Assembly: GCA_003524335.1 (NCBI GenBank)
Contig: DQHV01000244.1
Span: forward strand, 1 to 8,399
Source of the DNA: Candidatus Aminicenantota bacterium
GTDB taxonomy: Bacteria > Acidobacteriota > Aminicenantia > Aminicenantales > UBA8522
Reading direction: 5' to 3'
Length of the DNA stretch: 8,399 bases
This document shows positions 1-6,414 of the stretch, piece after piece. Position 1 is the first letter of the stretch, and each line of letters begins with the position of its first letter. The notes under the pieces are model-generated. The model had not been told where the DNA came from. It saw only the letters and a list, made by a program, of their open reading frames with translations, and did not search any database. The position numbers and the translations under genes are program-made.

Positions 1-194
1 GCCAGCCGACGGGCCAAGCCGTCGTAGGTTTGAGAATCGACGACCGGCGTCTGGAATGTAGGATTATCCCGGCTGTCGGATAGATAGAATCCCCGCACCA
101 GCAGGGCCAATAAAAACACGCCCAGCGCCAACCGGCTTCCTGATCGCAGGCCGGCCTCTTTTGGGGCGTCTTCCCGCCGAGGCTTGGTGGCCAT
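1..194 (-). CDS. N-terminus of probable family-39 (PMT/ArnT-like) membrane glycosyltransferase, partial
   Basis: The minus strand is open from an ATG at 194 to the window edge, giving 64 codons plus two bases; the C-terminal part lies outside. The protein has a basic, polar N-terminus (MATKPRREDAPKEAG), then a hydrophobic first membrane segment (about residues 21-34, LALGVFLLALLVRG), then FYLSDSRDNPTFQTPVVDSQTYDGLA-type sequence at about 35-61. A first helix followed by an R/S-DNP-F--P-VDS--Y pattern is typical of the first periplasmic loop of GT39 enzymes, which move sugars from polyprenyl-phosphate donors and carry an acidic residue there. An in-frame TAA four codons upstream makes this ATG the only close start, though I see no good ribosome binding site. 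It begins 71 nt after the permease stop, so it may be read from the same transcript. The family call rests on the N-terminus only. Confidence 0.6.
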   Translation of the reverse strand, partial: MATKPRREDAPKEAGLRSGSRLALGVFLLALLVRGFYLSDSRDNPTFQTPVVDSQTYDGLARRL

Positions 195-265
195 GGGACT
201 ATTTTAGGGATAGTTGGATCGCGGGTCAAAGCCGCCGCGCGCTGTCCTCTCCGAACAAGAGCCGC

Positions 266-1147
266 TCAGTTTCCCGGCGGAGCCGCGGCCGATTCTTTTT
301 TTCCGGCCGCCCTGAACATCGTGACCGACGTGTAAATGATCACGGCCACAATGACCCACTTCAGCGTGGTCAAGGGGAGGGACTTGACGATGTATCCCGC
401 GATCAGCACGCCCACAACCCCCAGCGCCGTCAGGCCGAAGGCGGCCTTGGGATCATAAGCGGCTTCCTTGATGAACCTCAGGCCGCACCAGGGCATAAGA
501 AGCGCGGCCGACCCCATCATGATCGGGAAGGCCGCCCGGGGATTCATGCCCAGGGCAAAGACCAGTGCCATGCAAGGTGCGTATATCCCGATACCGATGG
601 TCATGAGCGAGCCCAGGACAAAGCTGACCGCCATGGCAACGGCCAGCTTCCAGCTGGTCAAGCCCAGGGCGTTCCCGCCGCTCGGATAGAGGTTCAGGAG
701 CCCTGTCAGCATGGCCGCCGCCACGAGAAGCAAAGCCCCGCCGAGGCCCAGTCTTATCTTGTTGACCGGCAGGTTGGAAACGACACCCGCACCGAGGACC
801 GCGCCCAGAGTGGCCGCGAACATCATGGAGAGAAGTGTAAGGGGCGCCACCTGCACTACGGTGATAAAGATGAGCGCTTGGGCGATCGTCGGCAGGCTGT
901 GGCCGACGTTGAGCGTCCCCGGGATGACCCGGTCGTCCACCAGCTTACCGAACTTAAAGAACGACGTGGTCGGCGCGAAGCTCCCGATGCCCAGGGTGTC
1001 GAAGAAGTTGGTGACGAACCCGATTCCGATCAGCGGTGCCCAAGGGGCCCGGGAATAGTCGTGGCGCCTTTTGTAAACATCCCGGAAAAAAAAGAACGAG
1101 AAAATCAAAGCCGTGCCCCAAAGCAGGGCCAACAAAAAATACTTCAT
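266..1147 (-). CDS. TauE/SafE-family (sulfite exporter-like) membrane permease
   Basis: This 293-residue, very hydrophobic protein is predicted to sit in the inner membrane with about eight segments, roughly at residues 3-21, 36-57, 86-105, 108-125, 131-152, 167-190, 206-222 and 236-279 (the last probably two helices). Two related halves are visible: one carries NFFDTLGIGSFAPTTSF (47-63), the other LGSLMTIGIGIYAPCMAL (178-195). This internal duplication of a G-IG---AP segment is the hallmark of the TauE/SafE family, whose members move small anions such as sulfite, sulfoacetate or other organosulfur compounds, often outward. The substrate cannot be read from sequence. The ATG at 1147 is used because the first helix begins at once; its ribosome binding site is weak (GAGTG about 7-11 nt upstream). 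It lies 74 nt downstream of the receptor gene on the same strand, probably co-transcribed, with a hairpin in the gap. Confidence 0.85.
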   Translation of the reverse strand: MKYFLLALLWGTALIFSFFFFRDVYKRRHDYSRAPWAPLIGIGFVTNFFDTLGIGSFAPTTSFFKFGKLVDDRVIPGTLNVGHSLPTIAQALIFITVVQVAPLTLLSMMFAATLGAVLGAGVVSNLPVNKIRLGLGGALLLVAAAMLTGLLNLYPSGGNALGLTSWKLAVAMAVSFVLGSLMTIGIGIYAPCMALVFALGMNPRAAFPIMMGSAALLMPWCGLRFIKEAAYDPKAAFGLTALGVVGVLIAGYIVKSLPLTTLKWVIVAVIIYTSVTMFRAAGKKESAAAPPGN

Positions 1148-1178
1148 GATTCACACTCGCCGCGGCAATTTGCAGTCG

Positions 1179-1202
1179 AGGGGGAGGGTTTCCCCTCCCC
1201 CT
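1179..1202 (-). other. GC-rich hairpin between receptor and permease genes
   Basis: AGGGGGAGGG at 1179-1188 pairs perfectly with CCCTCCCCCT at 1193-1202 around a four-base loop, a 10-bp stem. On the minus strand it lies about 20 nt after the receptor stop codon and about 30 nt before the permease start. No run of T follows it in the direction of transcription, so it is not a classical intrinsic terminator. It could protect the 3' end of the receptor mRNA or dampen read-through into the permease; this is inference. Confidence 0.55.
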
Positions 1203-1221
1203 TGCCAAGAAGGTGGATGAC

Positions 1222-4200
1222 TTAGAAGTTGTACCGTAAGGTGAACTTGAACGAGCGGACTCCTAGCGCCGAATTGATCTGCCCGTAAGTGGGAAACCGT
1301 GAAAAGGTCCCGTTCGCATAAATGTATCCGCCGTTGTTCTGATTGACGTTGAGCTGCCTGAAGCCGAGGATGTTGAAGGCGTCGACGTAAATGCCCAGCC
1401 TCCCGACGGGCAGGTTGAACGCCTTTTCTAACCGCAGATCAAATGAGTCGCTGGAGGAGCCCCGGATCGTTCCGGGCGCTTCGGCGTTGACGGTCACGTT
1501 GGTCGTCCGGTTGGGAACTCCACCGATGGTGGCGGGCAGATAGACCGTCACGGTTCTGTTGTTGGGGGCTCCGTCGTAGTGACTATAGAAAGCGCTCAAG
1601 ATGATATCGAAGGGCAGGATGGCCGTGCCCATGAGCTTGATGATCAAGGGTCTGTCGTAGTTCGTCCTTCCCGAGCGGTTGACCAGCTGGTTGGGACTCA
1701 AGAAGCCGCCGCGGTCTCCCCGCCAGATTCCCCAGCCGCCTCCTATGTTTCCATAGGTCTTGGAATAGGTGACACTGCCGGACAACTGCCACCCGTTGGA
1801 CATCCTCTTGTTGGCCGTGAATTCGACTCCCTGGTATTTCCTCTCGATCATGTCCACGTTGGTTCTTAATCTCTGGGTGAAGGGGGCATCGGATTTCAGC
1901 CCGTAAACCGTGAGGGAAGCGTCGTCTGCCGTGCCCAGTGCGGCGTCGGGTCCCGGCTCGGTGACGTCATAGGGGAGCCAGTTGGGGCTGTCGAGAGGAT
2001 TGTTTGTGTCCAGCGTGTCGGCGATATTCTTGTTCTCTCTGTAAATATAGGTCAGCCCGAGACTGAAATCCTTGAACAGTTCGCGGCTGATTCCGGCCGT
2101 CAGCTCATCGACGAAAGGAGAGGTCATATCACGATCCAGGAAGGACGAGAGCTCGTCGGGGTCGGTGTTGTATTTTGCCGGACGATCGAGTACGAGGTAG
2201 TTATCGGTCGGAGGGAGATCGCGCCAGCCGTCCCGGTCGATGTCGAACCAGAGGGCATAGACCCCGTTCTCCCAGGGGTCGAAAGGATGGAGACCGGCGG
2301 TCATGTCGCCGACGATATCATCGGTCATTCTCGCCCAGTTGGCTCTCAAGACCGTTTTGCCGTCCCCGAAAGGATCAAAGCTCAACCCGATTCTCGGCTG
2401 CAGCTTGCCCCAGATAAAGGCATTCTTTATCTCCGGCGCGACGATGTCTTCGGTGAGAAAGATATCCGGAGCCAGGACTTGGGCCAACCCGGCGCCGTAC
2501 TCGTCGAACCATCCCGGTCTCACCTCCTCCGGCCTGGACACGGCGACTCTGTCATACCGGACGCCAAGGTTTAGGGTGAGGCGTTTGCCGATGCTGACGA
2601 TGTCCTGAAAGAAGACGCCCAATCTCTTGGCTTCGGCAAGCTGGGGGCCGATCGAATCCCTTTGCTCGTTATAATTCGAAATCCACACGTCGCCCACATA
2701 CGGGTCTGTGTCGTTGTAATTCCAGGGCGTGTCATGGTACCAATAGGTCTCGTAATTGGCCGCGCTGTAGTAGGATGTTCTCGTCCGCCAATACGTGTAC
2801 CCCGCCCCAAATTTCAGCTCGTGATTGGCCCCCGCGAAATTGTCCAAGAATCGCGTCAGCGTCCAATCCAGGTCCAGCTTTTTCCTGTCGTAGTCCTCGT
2901 TCCAGGGGATGAGGCCCCATTCCGTACCGTAGTACCGGTCATAGGCATACATCTCCAACGGCCGCTCGCCCAGCTCGTAGAGATCGAGGTTCTGCTGGGC
3001 TATTTTGACATAGCCAACTTTGAGATCAGAGAAGGTGTTCTGGTCGAGGACGTAGCTCAAGACACTGCTCAAAGTCCAGGGCGTGTAGGTGAGCTCGTGC
3101 GTGTAGGTGGGGGCGCGCCGAGGCGAATTCCACCAGGAATAGGGCTTTTCTACTCCCTGGTACCCATGGAACATCGTCATGAACTTCAGGTTATTGGTTA
3201 TCTGAGCGGTGATTTTGGCGAACCCAAGAATGTCCTTGCGCTTATTGGTATAAGGACCGAAGGATTCGCCGCTGCCGGCCGTGAAGGGAATAAAGTTTGC
3301 GTTTCTTTCCCACAAAGTGTACCGCGGGTTTACGAAAAACCAGAGCTTATCCTTGATGATCGGTCCGCCGAGGCTCAGCGAAACCTCATAGTTGTACTTG
3401 TCAAAAATCGGGGTTCCCATCTTCAAGGCCTTGAGCGTATCGTCTCCAAAGGCCGAGCTGAAAAGGCCTTCCGAAGTGTAGACCGTCGTCAAGCCGCCGG
3501 AGAGCTTATTGCCGCCGGACTTGGTGACTACGTTGATAAACGCCGCGCTCGACTTGGCGTTTTCCGCCCCCTGACCGCCGAGGACCATCTCCACCTCTTC
3601 GACGGCGTCGAAAGTCAGCGACGAGGCCCTGTAACCGCGAAGCGGGTCGGTGATGTCCACTCCGTCAAGCACATAGCGGCTCTGCATGAGCACCGAGCCA
3701 TGAACCGAGACCATCGAGGAAACATCTCCGATCGTGCCTGGAGCCGTCTGGGCAACAAAGAATACATCTCTTCCCAAGGGGATGTTCGTCATGATATCCG
3801 ATGTGTAGACGGTGGTCAGTTTCGAAGACTTTGTGTCGACGACAGGAGTCGGCGCTGTCACCACCACCTCGACCTCTTGAGCGGCCGGCTTCATCTCGAA
3901 GTTCACGGTCACAGTTGTTCCGACGTTGATGATGACGTCGGGCCGCTCGATCGTCTGGAAGCTGGCCAGCTTGGCCGTGATCTTGTACGTTCCGGGAGGA
4001 ACCGCAGGGAATCGGAAACTGCCGTCAGATAGAGTGACGAATGAACGAGTCCCCATCAGGACGGGAGAACTGACGGTGACCTCCACGCCGGGAAGGGAAG
4101 ATCCTTCCTCATCCGTGACCACTCCAGAGATAGCGCCTGTCTGTCTTTGGCCGAGCAGGGGCGAAAAAATGAAGAGAATCAGTAGAGCAAGGCCTAAAAC

Positions 4201-4224
4201 CCGATACGAATTTTTGCTCGCCAC
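1222..4224 (-). CDS. Oar-like TonB-dependent outer-membrane receptor with carboxypeptidase-regulatory-like N-terminal domain
   Basis: This 1000-residue outer-membrane transporter begins with a Sec signal peptide (residues 1 to about 25, hydrophobic core LGLALLILFIF). Residues 29-112 form a carboxypeptidase-regulatory-like beta domain (GAISGVVTDEEG, SDGSFRFPAVPPGTYKI). A TonB-box-like stretch (EVEVVVTAP, 117-125) leads into the plug (about 128-235, with RYVLDGVDITDP and FINVVTKSGGNKLSGG). A long beta-barrel follows and ends in FTLRYNF; the terminal Phe is the usual barrel-assembly signal. The order and length fit Oar-like receptors, which use TonB-ExbBD energy to take up or move large substrates; the ligand is unknown. 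The start is GTG, chosen because AAGGAGGT stands four bases upstream and the signal peptide follows directly. Expression probably starts at the promoter near 4426-4453, giving a long leader. The permease and glycosyltransferase genes lie downstream on the same strand. Confidence 0.93.
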   Translation of the reverse strand: MASKNSYRVLGLALLILFIFSPLLGQRQTGAISGVVTDEEGSSLPGVEVTVSSPVLMGTRSFVTLSDGSFRFPAVPPGTYKITAKLASFQTIERPDVIINVGTTVTVNFEMKPAAQEVEVVVTAPTPVVDTKSSKLTTVYTSDIMTNIPLGRDVFFVAQTAPGTIGDVSSMVSVHGSVLMQSRYVLDGVDITDPLRGYRASSLTFDAVEEVEMVLGGQGAENAKSSAAFINVVTKSGGNKLSGGLTTVYTSEGLFSSAFGDDTLKALKMGTPIFDKYNYEVSLSLGGPIIKDKLWFFVNPRYTLWERNANFIPFTAGSGESFGPYTNKRKDILGFAKITAQITNNLKFMTMFHGYQGVEKPYSWWNSPRRAPTYTHELTYTPWTLSSVLSYVLDQNTFSDLKVGYVKIAQQNLDLYELGERPLEMYAYDRYYGTEWGLIPWNEDYDRKKLDLDWTLTRFLDNFAGANHELKFGAGYTYWRTRTSYYSAANYETYWYHDTPWNYNDTDPYVGDVWISNYNEQRDSIGPQLAEAKRLGVFFQDIVSIGKRLTLNLGVRYDRVAVSRPEEVRPGWFDEYGAGLAQVLAPDIFLTEDIVAPEIKNAFIWGKLQPRIGLSFDPFGDGKTVLRANWARMTDDIVGDMTAGLHPFDPWENGVYALWFDIDRDGWRDLPPTDNYLVLDRPAKYNTDPDELSSFLDRDMTSPFVDELTAGISRELFKDFSLGLTYIYRENKNIADTLDTNNPLDSPNWLPYDVTEPGPDAALGTADDASLTVYGLKSDAPFTQRLRTNVDMIERKYQGVEFTANKRMSNGWQLSGSVTYSKTYGNIGGGWGIWRGDRGGFLSPNQLVNRSGRTNYDRPLIIKLMGTAILPFDIILSAFYSHYDGAPNNRTVTVYLPATIGGVPNRTTNVTVNAEAPGTIRGSSSDSFDLRLEKAFNLPVGRLGIYVDAFNILGFRQLNVNQNNGGYIYANGTFSRFPTYGQINSALGVRSFKFTLRYNF

Positions 4225-4226
4225 TT

Positions 4227-4301
4227 TTACCTCCTTTTTGTTTTTATAAAAAAAGCTCGCTGGTTGATTTTAAATATTTCCCGGTTCGTCTCGTCGGTCA
4301 C
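4227..4301 (-). CDS. Possible second leader peptide frame (24 codons), ends in the receptor ribosome binding site
   Basis: This frame opens with GTG and runs 24 codons (begins MTDETNREIF, ends KTKRR) to a TAA two bases before the receptor GTG. Its last codons, AGG AGG TAA, are the receptor ribosome binding site, so a ribosome ending here would sit on the receptor start. Its GTG overlaps the stop of the preceding leader frame (shared GTGA), the usual arrangement for translational coupling. Against it, the only Shine-Dalgarno sequence touches the GTG with no spacer, so independent initiation is unlikely. The peptide has no recognisable family and may be meaningless. Confidence 0.15.
   Translation of the reverse strand: MTDETNREIFKINQRAFFIKTKRR
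4229..4236 (-). promoter_or_regulatory. Strong ribosome binding site fixing the receptor GTG start
   Basis: The minus strand reads AAGGAGGT, a near-perfect anti-Shine-Dalgarno match, followed by AAAA and the GTG at 4224. This supports GTG as the receptor start. The same bases also form the Arg-Arg-stop end of the short leader frame at 4227-4301. Confidence 0.85.
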
Positions 4302-4402
4302 CTCCTTTCAATCCCACTCCAATGGTAATTGAAATCAGACTGATTGGTTATGGAAGATACTGGCAATGAAAAAAGAGGATTAGAAATTACGCTTCTCTCC
4401 AT
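4298..4402 (-). CDS. Possible leader peptide (34 codons) in the receptor 5' leader
   Basis: An ATG at 4402, about 20 nt after the predicted transcription start, opens a 34-codon frame (begins MERSVISNPL, ends WSGIERR) that closes with TGA at 4298-4300. The end AGG AGG TGA lies inside AAAGGAGGTGA, a strong Shine-Dalgarno-like sequence with no properly spaced start codon after it. The frame's own ribosome binding site is weak (AAGG about 11 nt upstream). No known attenuation signal, such as a run of one amino-acid codon, is apparent. It could be a regulatory upstream frame, a remnant of an older start, or chance in a 195-nt leader. Confidence 0.25.
   Translation of the reverse strand: MERSVISNPLFSLPVSSITNQSDFNYHWSGIERR
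4319..4347 (-). repeat. Nested palindrome in the receptor leader (operator- or hairpin-like)
   Basis: AATCAG-A-CTGATT (4333-4345) is a perfect 6-bp inverted repeat around one base. CCAAT at 4319-4323 can also pair with ATTGG at 4343-4347, competing for part of the same sequence. It lies within the predicted transcribed leader, about 75 nt downstream of the predicted transcription start and about 95 nt before the receptor start. It could bind a dimeric regulator as DNA, or, given the short loop, form two alternative RNA hairpins. Confidence 0.3.
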
Positions 4403-4425
4403 AAAAAGCTAAACCTTGATTTAAG

Positions 4426-4453
4426 ATAATATGGAATGGGAGTGGTTTGTCAA
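4426..4453 (-). promoter_or_regulatory. Sigma70-type promoter for the receptor gene
   Basis: The minus strand has a perfect -35 TTGACA (4448-4453), a 16-bp spacer and TATTAT (4426-4431), a five-of-six match to the -10 consensus. Transcription would begin near 4419, giving a leader of about 195 nt before the receptor GTG. T- and A-rich sequence upstream (4455-4515) could act as an UP element. No competing match of this quality was seen closer to the gene. Confidence 0.7.
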
Positions 4454-4562
4454 GTCTTTTTTCTATATTTTAAAGTATACCCGTTTATTTTTTTTATTAT
4501 TTTATTTTTTTAGCCTAAATTATTCATTAAATTATGGAAAGTAAGATATTAGGCCCCTCGAG

Positions 4563-4697
4563 TTGTCGTTCGGATCGGCCTCCGTTCTTGAGGCCAACGC
4601 CTTGAGTAGCGTCCCGGGGGGCCGCCGTGAGGTTGGGAAGTTTGTGACTTTTTTAGACAAACTCAATGAATATTGCGCCTTCCACCGCGTTAACTAA
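4563..4697 (+). other. GC-rich island with short open frame, possible gene remnant
   Basis: Between two AT-rich stretches, base composition returns to gene-like GC content at about 4553-4640. A plus-strand frame is open from 4545 to a TAA at 4695-4697. From TTG at 4563 it would give 44 residues, including LEANALSSVPGGRREVGKF and FLDKLNEYCAFHRVN, which look more protein-like than typical spacer. There is no ATG start and no ribosome binding site. A perfect hairpin, GGCCTC (4577-4582) with GAGGCC (4590-4595), sits inside. It may be the tail of a decayed gene, a small RNA, or chance; I recognise no family. Confidence 0.2.
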
Positions 4698-4788
4698 AAA
4701 GATAAGCCCATTTAATTGGAATATTCGAATAAGGTTAAATTATACTTTAAATTTATAAAAATAATTATCCGAATAGGGGCTTATTTTT
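4698..4788 (+). repeat. Extended interrupted inverted repeat next to the rightward promoter
   Basis: AAAGATAAGCCC (4698-4709) pairs with GGGCTTATTTTT (4777-4788) over 12 positions with one G-T pair. Inside it TATTCG (4722-4727) pairs with CGAATA (4770-4775), so the right arms are almost continuous. TATTCGAATA (4722-4731) is itself a perfect palindrome, and its half site recurs at 4770-4775. The right arm ends two bases before the -35 box. This could be a cluster of operator sites for the aminotransferase operon; as RNA, it would form a stem followed by T residues and so could end transcription arriving from the left. Confidence 0.4.
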
Positions 4789-4789
4789 C

Positions 4790-4816
4790 TTGACATCGCG
4801 GGGAGGATTCGATAAT
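4790..4816 (+). promoter_or_regulatory. Promoter for the aminotransferase operon
   Basis: A perfect -35 TTGACA at 4790-4795 is followed 15 bp later by GATAAT (4811-4816), a five-of-six match to the -10 consensus; TAATTT at 17 bp (4813-4818) is an alternative. Transcription would start near 4823, leaving about 75 nt of leader before the ATG at 4899. The A/T-rich sequence and inverted repeat directly upstream could supply activation or repression. Confidence 0.6.
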
Positions 4817-4884
4817 TTATGGAAACGTCAGATGACATGTGGATGGGAGGACCTGTTTCAATATTCAAGCCGGACGAAAGAGAG

Positions 4885-4890
4885 AGGAGG
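4885..4890 (+). promoter_or_regulatory. Ribosome binding site deciding the aminotransferase start
   Basis: AGGAGG stands eight bases before the ATG at 4899. The frame is open further upstream to a GTG at 4839, which would add 20 residues. That GTG lacks a comparable binding site and is only about 16 nt from the predicted transcription start, so the ATG is preferred. Confidence 0.8.
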
Positions 4891-4898
4891 ATAGGAAA

Positions 4899-6380
4899 AT
4901 GAGCAAGACGGCACCCACCAAGGACCCCCAGAGCCGGGCCTTCGAGTCAAGAATTCTGGGAGAGAGAGAAAAGCTGAAAAGCTCATTGGAAAAACTAGAA
5001 CAACGTGTGGAACAGAGCACGCTCGGCCCGAAATCCAAGGCTATTTTGAGGCAGACTCTCGAGCACGAGTCCATCGGCCACCTGTCTTTTGGCCTCTTTC
5101 CCTGCCCGCCCGTCGTGGACAGGGCTAAGGGCGCGAAAATGTGGGATGCGGATGGGAAGGAGTACATTGATTTTCATTCCGGGTTCTCCGTGAACGTCCT
5201 TGGACACTGTCATCCCGAGGTGAATGAAGCGGTCAAGGTTCAGCTCGACAAGCTCCAGCAGTTTGCCGAGCTGCCCTGCCAGGTGCGCGCCGAATTCTCC
5301 GAAAAATTCCTGGGACTCCTGCCTTGGGATTATCCCAAGAAATGCCAGATCACGGTGACGGGCGGGGAAGCGGTCGAAGTCGCCATGAAGGTCTCCCGCT
5401 GGTACACGGGAAAGCCGATCATCATGACCCAGTACGGCGATTATCACGGCCGGACGGCGGGCGCCATGGCCCTGACCTCCAAGGCTTCCATGCTGGCCTA
5501 CCACTATCCGGTCCTGCCGGGCGACAGCGGCATCTTTCGCTTCCATTTCGCCTACTGCTATCGCTGTCCTTTCGGCTATTCTTACCCGGGATGCGACATC
5601 CAGTGCGTGAAGGCGGTGGAGTACCTGTTCGAGAGCAAGGAGACCTGGCTCAACAACCCCGGAGCGGGCATCACGAACGTGGCCGCGATGATCATCGAGC
5701 CCTTTCAGAGTTCGGCGGGCTACATCATCTCACCGCCTGAATATCTTCAGGGGTTGAAGGCCATCTGCGACCGTTACGGAATTCTATTCGTCTCGGACGA
5801 GGTGCAGTCCGGGATGGGCCGGACCGGCAAGACGTGGGCCATCGAACACAGCGGCGTGACTCCGGACCTGATCACCGCGGCCAAATCTCTGAGCAACGGC
5901 TTGCCCATATCCGTCTGCGCCGGGCGCAAGGAAATCCTCGATTCCTGGGGGCCGACGGCCCACAGCACGACCTACTGCGGATATCCCGTGGCCTGTGCGG
6001 GCGGGCTCAAGGTCCTGGAAATCTTCGAACGCGACAAGATCGTCGAAGGCGTCGCCAAGAAGGGAGAGTACCTGGCCGAGGGGCTCCGCAGTCTTCAACG
6101 GTCCCACCCGATCGTCGGTCATTTCGACTGCAAGGGTCTCTACGCGGCCATCGAGCTCGTCCGAGACCGCAGGACGAAGGCCCCCGCCGGTCCGGAGACG
6201 GGTTACGTTTTGACATCCTGTCTGGACGAGGGGCTGATTTTTATCGCCTCCGGTTATTTCTATAACCGTCTGGCCTTCGCTCCTCCCTTCGTCATCAGCA
6301 AGGACGAGATCGATCATGGGCTCGCTATCCTGGACAGGGTCCTGTCCCGGGCGGAACAAAAGTTCGACATAAAGCCCTAG
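4899..6380 (+). CDS. Class III (fold-type I) PLP-dependent aminotransferase with four-cysteine segment
   Basis: This 493-residue enzyme belongs to the class III aminotransferase family (GABA, ornithine and related aminotransferases, plus some amino-acid racemases). Visible signatures are the YHGRT block (182-186), the cofactor-binding Asp in SDEVQSGMGRTG (D300), the Schiff-base Lys in AAKSLSNG (K329), and STTYCGYPVAC (356-366), matching the usual TTF-GNP-A loop. The phosphate-binding turn reads TGGEA (154-158) rather than the common SG[ST]EA. An N-terminal extension (about 17-45) has heptad-like Leu/Lys/Glu pattern suggesting a helix. Residues 220-236 carry C-x2-C-x8-C-x3-C just before IIEPFQSSAGY; mammalian GABA aminotransferase also has a CxxC, which holds a [2Fe-2S] cluster at its dimer interface, but equivalence here is unproven. 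The substrate cannot be assigned. It is the first gene of the rightward set, with the racemase-like gene 34 nt downstream. Confidence 0.9.
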   Translation: MSKTAPTKDPQSRAFESRILGEREKLKSSLEKLEQRVEQSTLGPKSKAILRQTLEHESIGHLSFGLFPCPPVVDRAKGAKMWDADGKEYIDFHSGFSVNVLGHCHPEVNEAVKVQLDKLQQFAELPCQVRAEFSEKFLGLLPWDYPKKCQITVTGGEAVEVAMKVSRWYTGKPIIMTQYGDYHGRTAGAMALTSKASMLAYHYPVLPGDSGIFRFHFAYCYRCPFGYSYPGCDIQCVKAVEYLFESKETWLNNPGAGITNVAAMIIEPFQSSAGYIISPPEYLQGLKAICDRYGILFVSDEVQSGMGRTGKTWAIEHSGVTPDLITAAKSLSNGLPISVCAGRKEILDSWGPTAHSTTYCGYPVACAGGLKVLEIFERDKIVEGVAKKGEYLAEGLRSLQRSHPIVGHFDCKGLYAAIELVRDRRTKAPAGPETGYVLTSCLDEGLIFIASGYFYNRLAFAPPFVISKDEIDHGLAILDRVLSRAEQKFDIKP

Positions 6381-6414
6381 AGAAAGGGAATCCCGGCAAG
6401 GCAAGGGAGGCGGA

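Larger units (their letters stand above)
4454..4789. other. Divergent intergenic region, mostly AT-rich
   Basis: This stretch separates the leftward and rightward promoters. It is strongly AT-rich, with long T runs at about 4482-4512 and A/T sequence at 4730-4770, unlike the GC-richer flanking genes. Two things interrupt this: a GC-rich island at about 4553-4640, and an extended inverted repeat beside the rightward promoter, both listed separately. A weak inverted repeat (AGTTTGT at 4639-4645 with ACAAACT at 4657-4663) is also present. I found no convincing gene or known RNA here. Confidence 0.6.

Noticed and set aside
195..265. A terminator between the permease and glycosyltransferase genes
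   Set aside because: The gap is GC-rich but shows no clear stem followed by a T-run on the minus strand.
161..1225. A 354-codon plus-strand open frame opposite the permease gene
   Set aside because: It is rich in Arg, Gly, Asp and Pro with no domain pattern, and lies antisense to a clear membrane protein; it is a by-product of GC-rich codon use.
2662..4032. A 456-codon plus-strand open frame opposite the receptor gene
   Set aside because: The opposite strand encodes recognisable plug and barrel sequence. The antisense translation has no signal, fold pattern or ribosome binding site.
4225..4419. A known riboswitch in the long receptor leader
   Set aside because: I could not match the leader to any known riboswitch core, and the leader has no terminator hairpin with a T-run. 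A covariance-model search would be needed to exclude this.
4482..4512. T-rich run as an intrinsic terminator
   Set aside because: No stable GC-containing stem precedes it on either strand, and no gene ends nearby; it is better read as AT-rich promoter-upstream sequence.
4839..4898. Twenty extra N-terminal residues for the aminotransferase from a GTG at 4839
   Set aside because: There is no Shine-Dalgarno at suitable distance, it lies very close to the predicted transcription start, and the ATG at 4899 has AGGAGG eight bases upstream.
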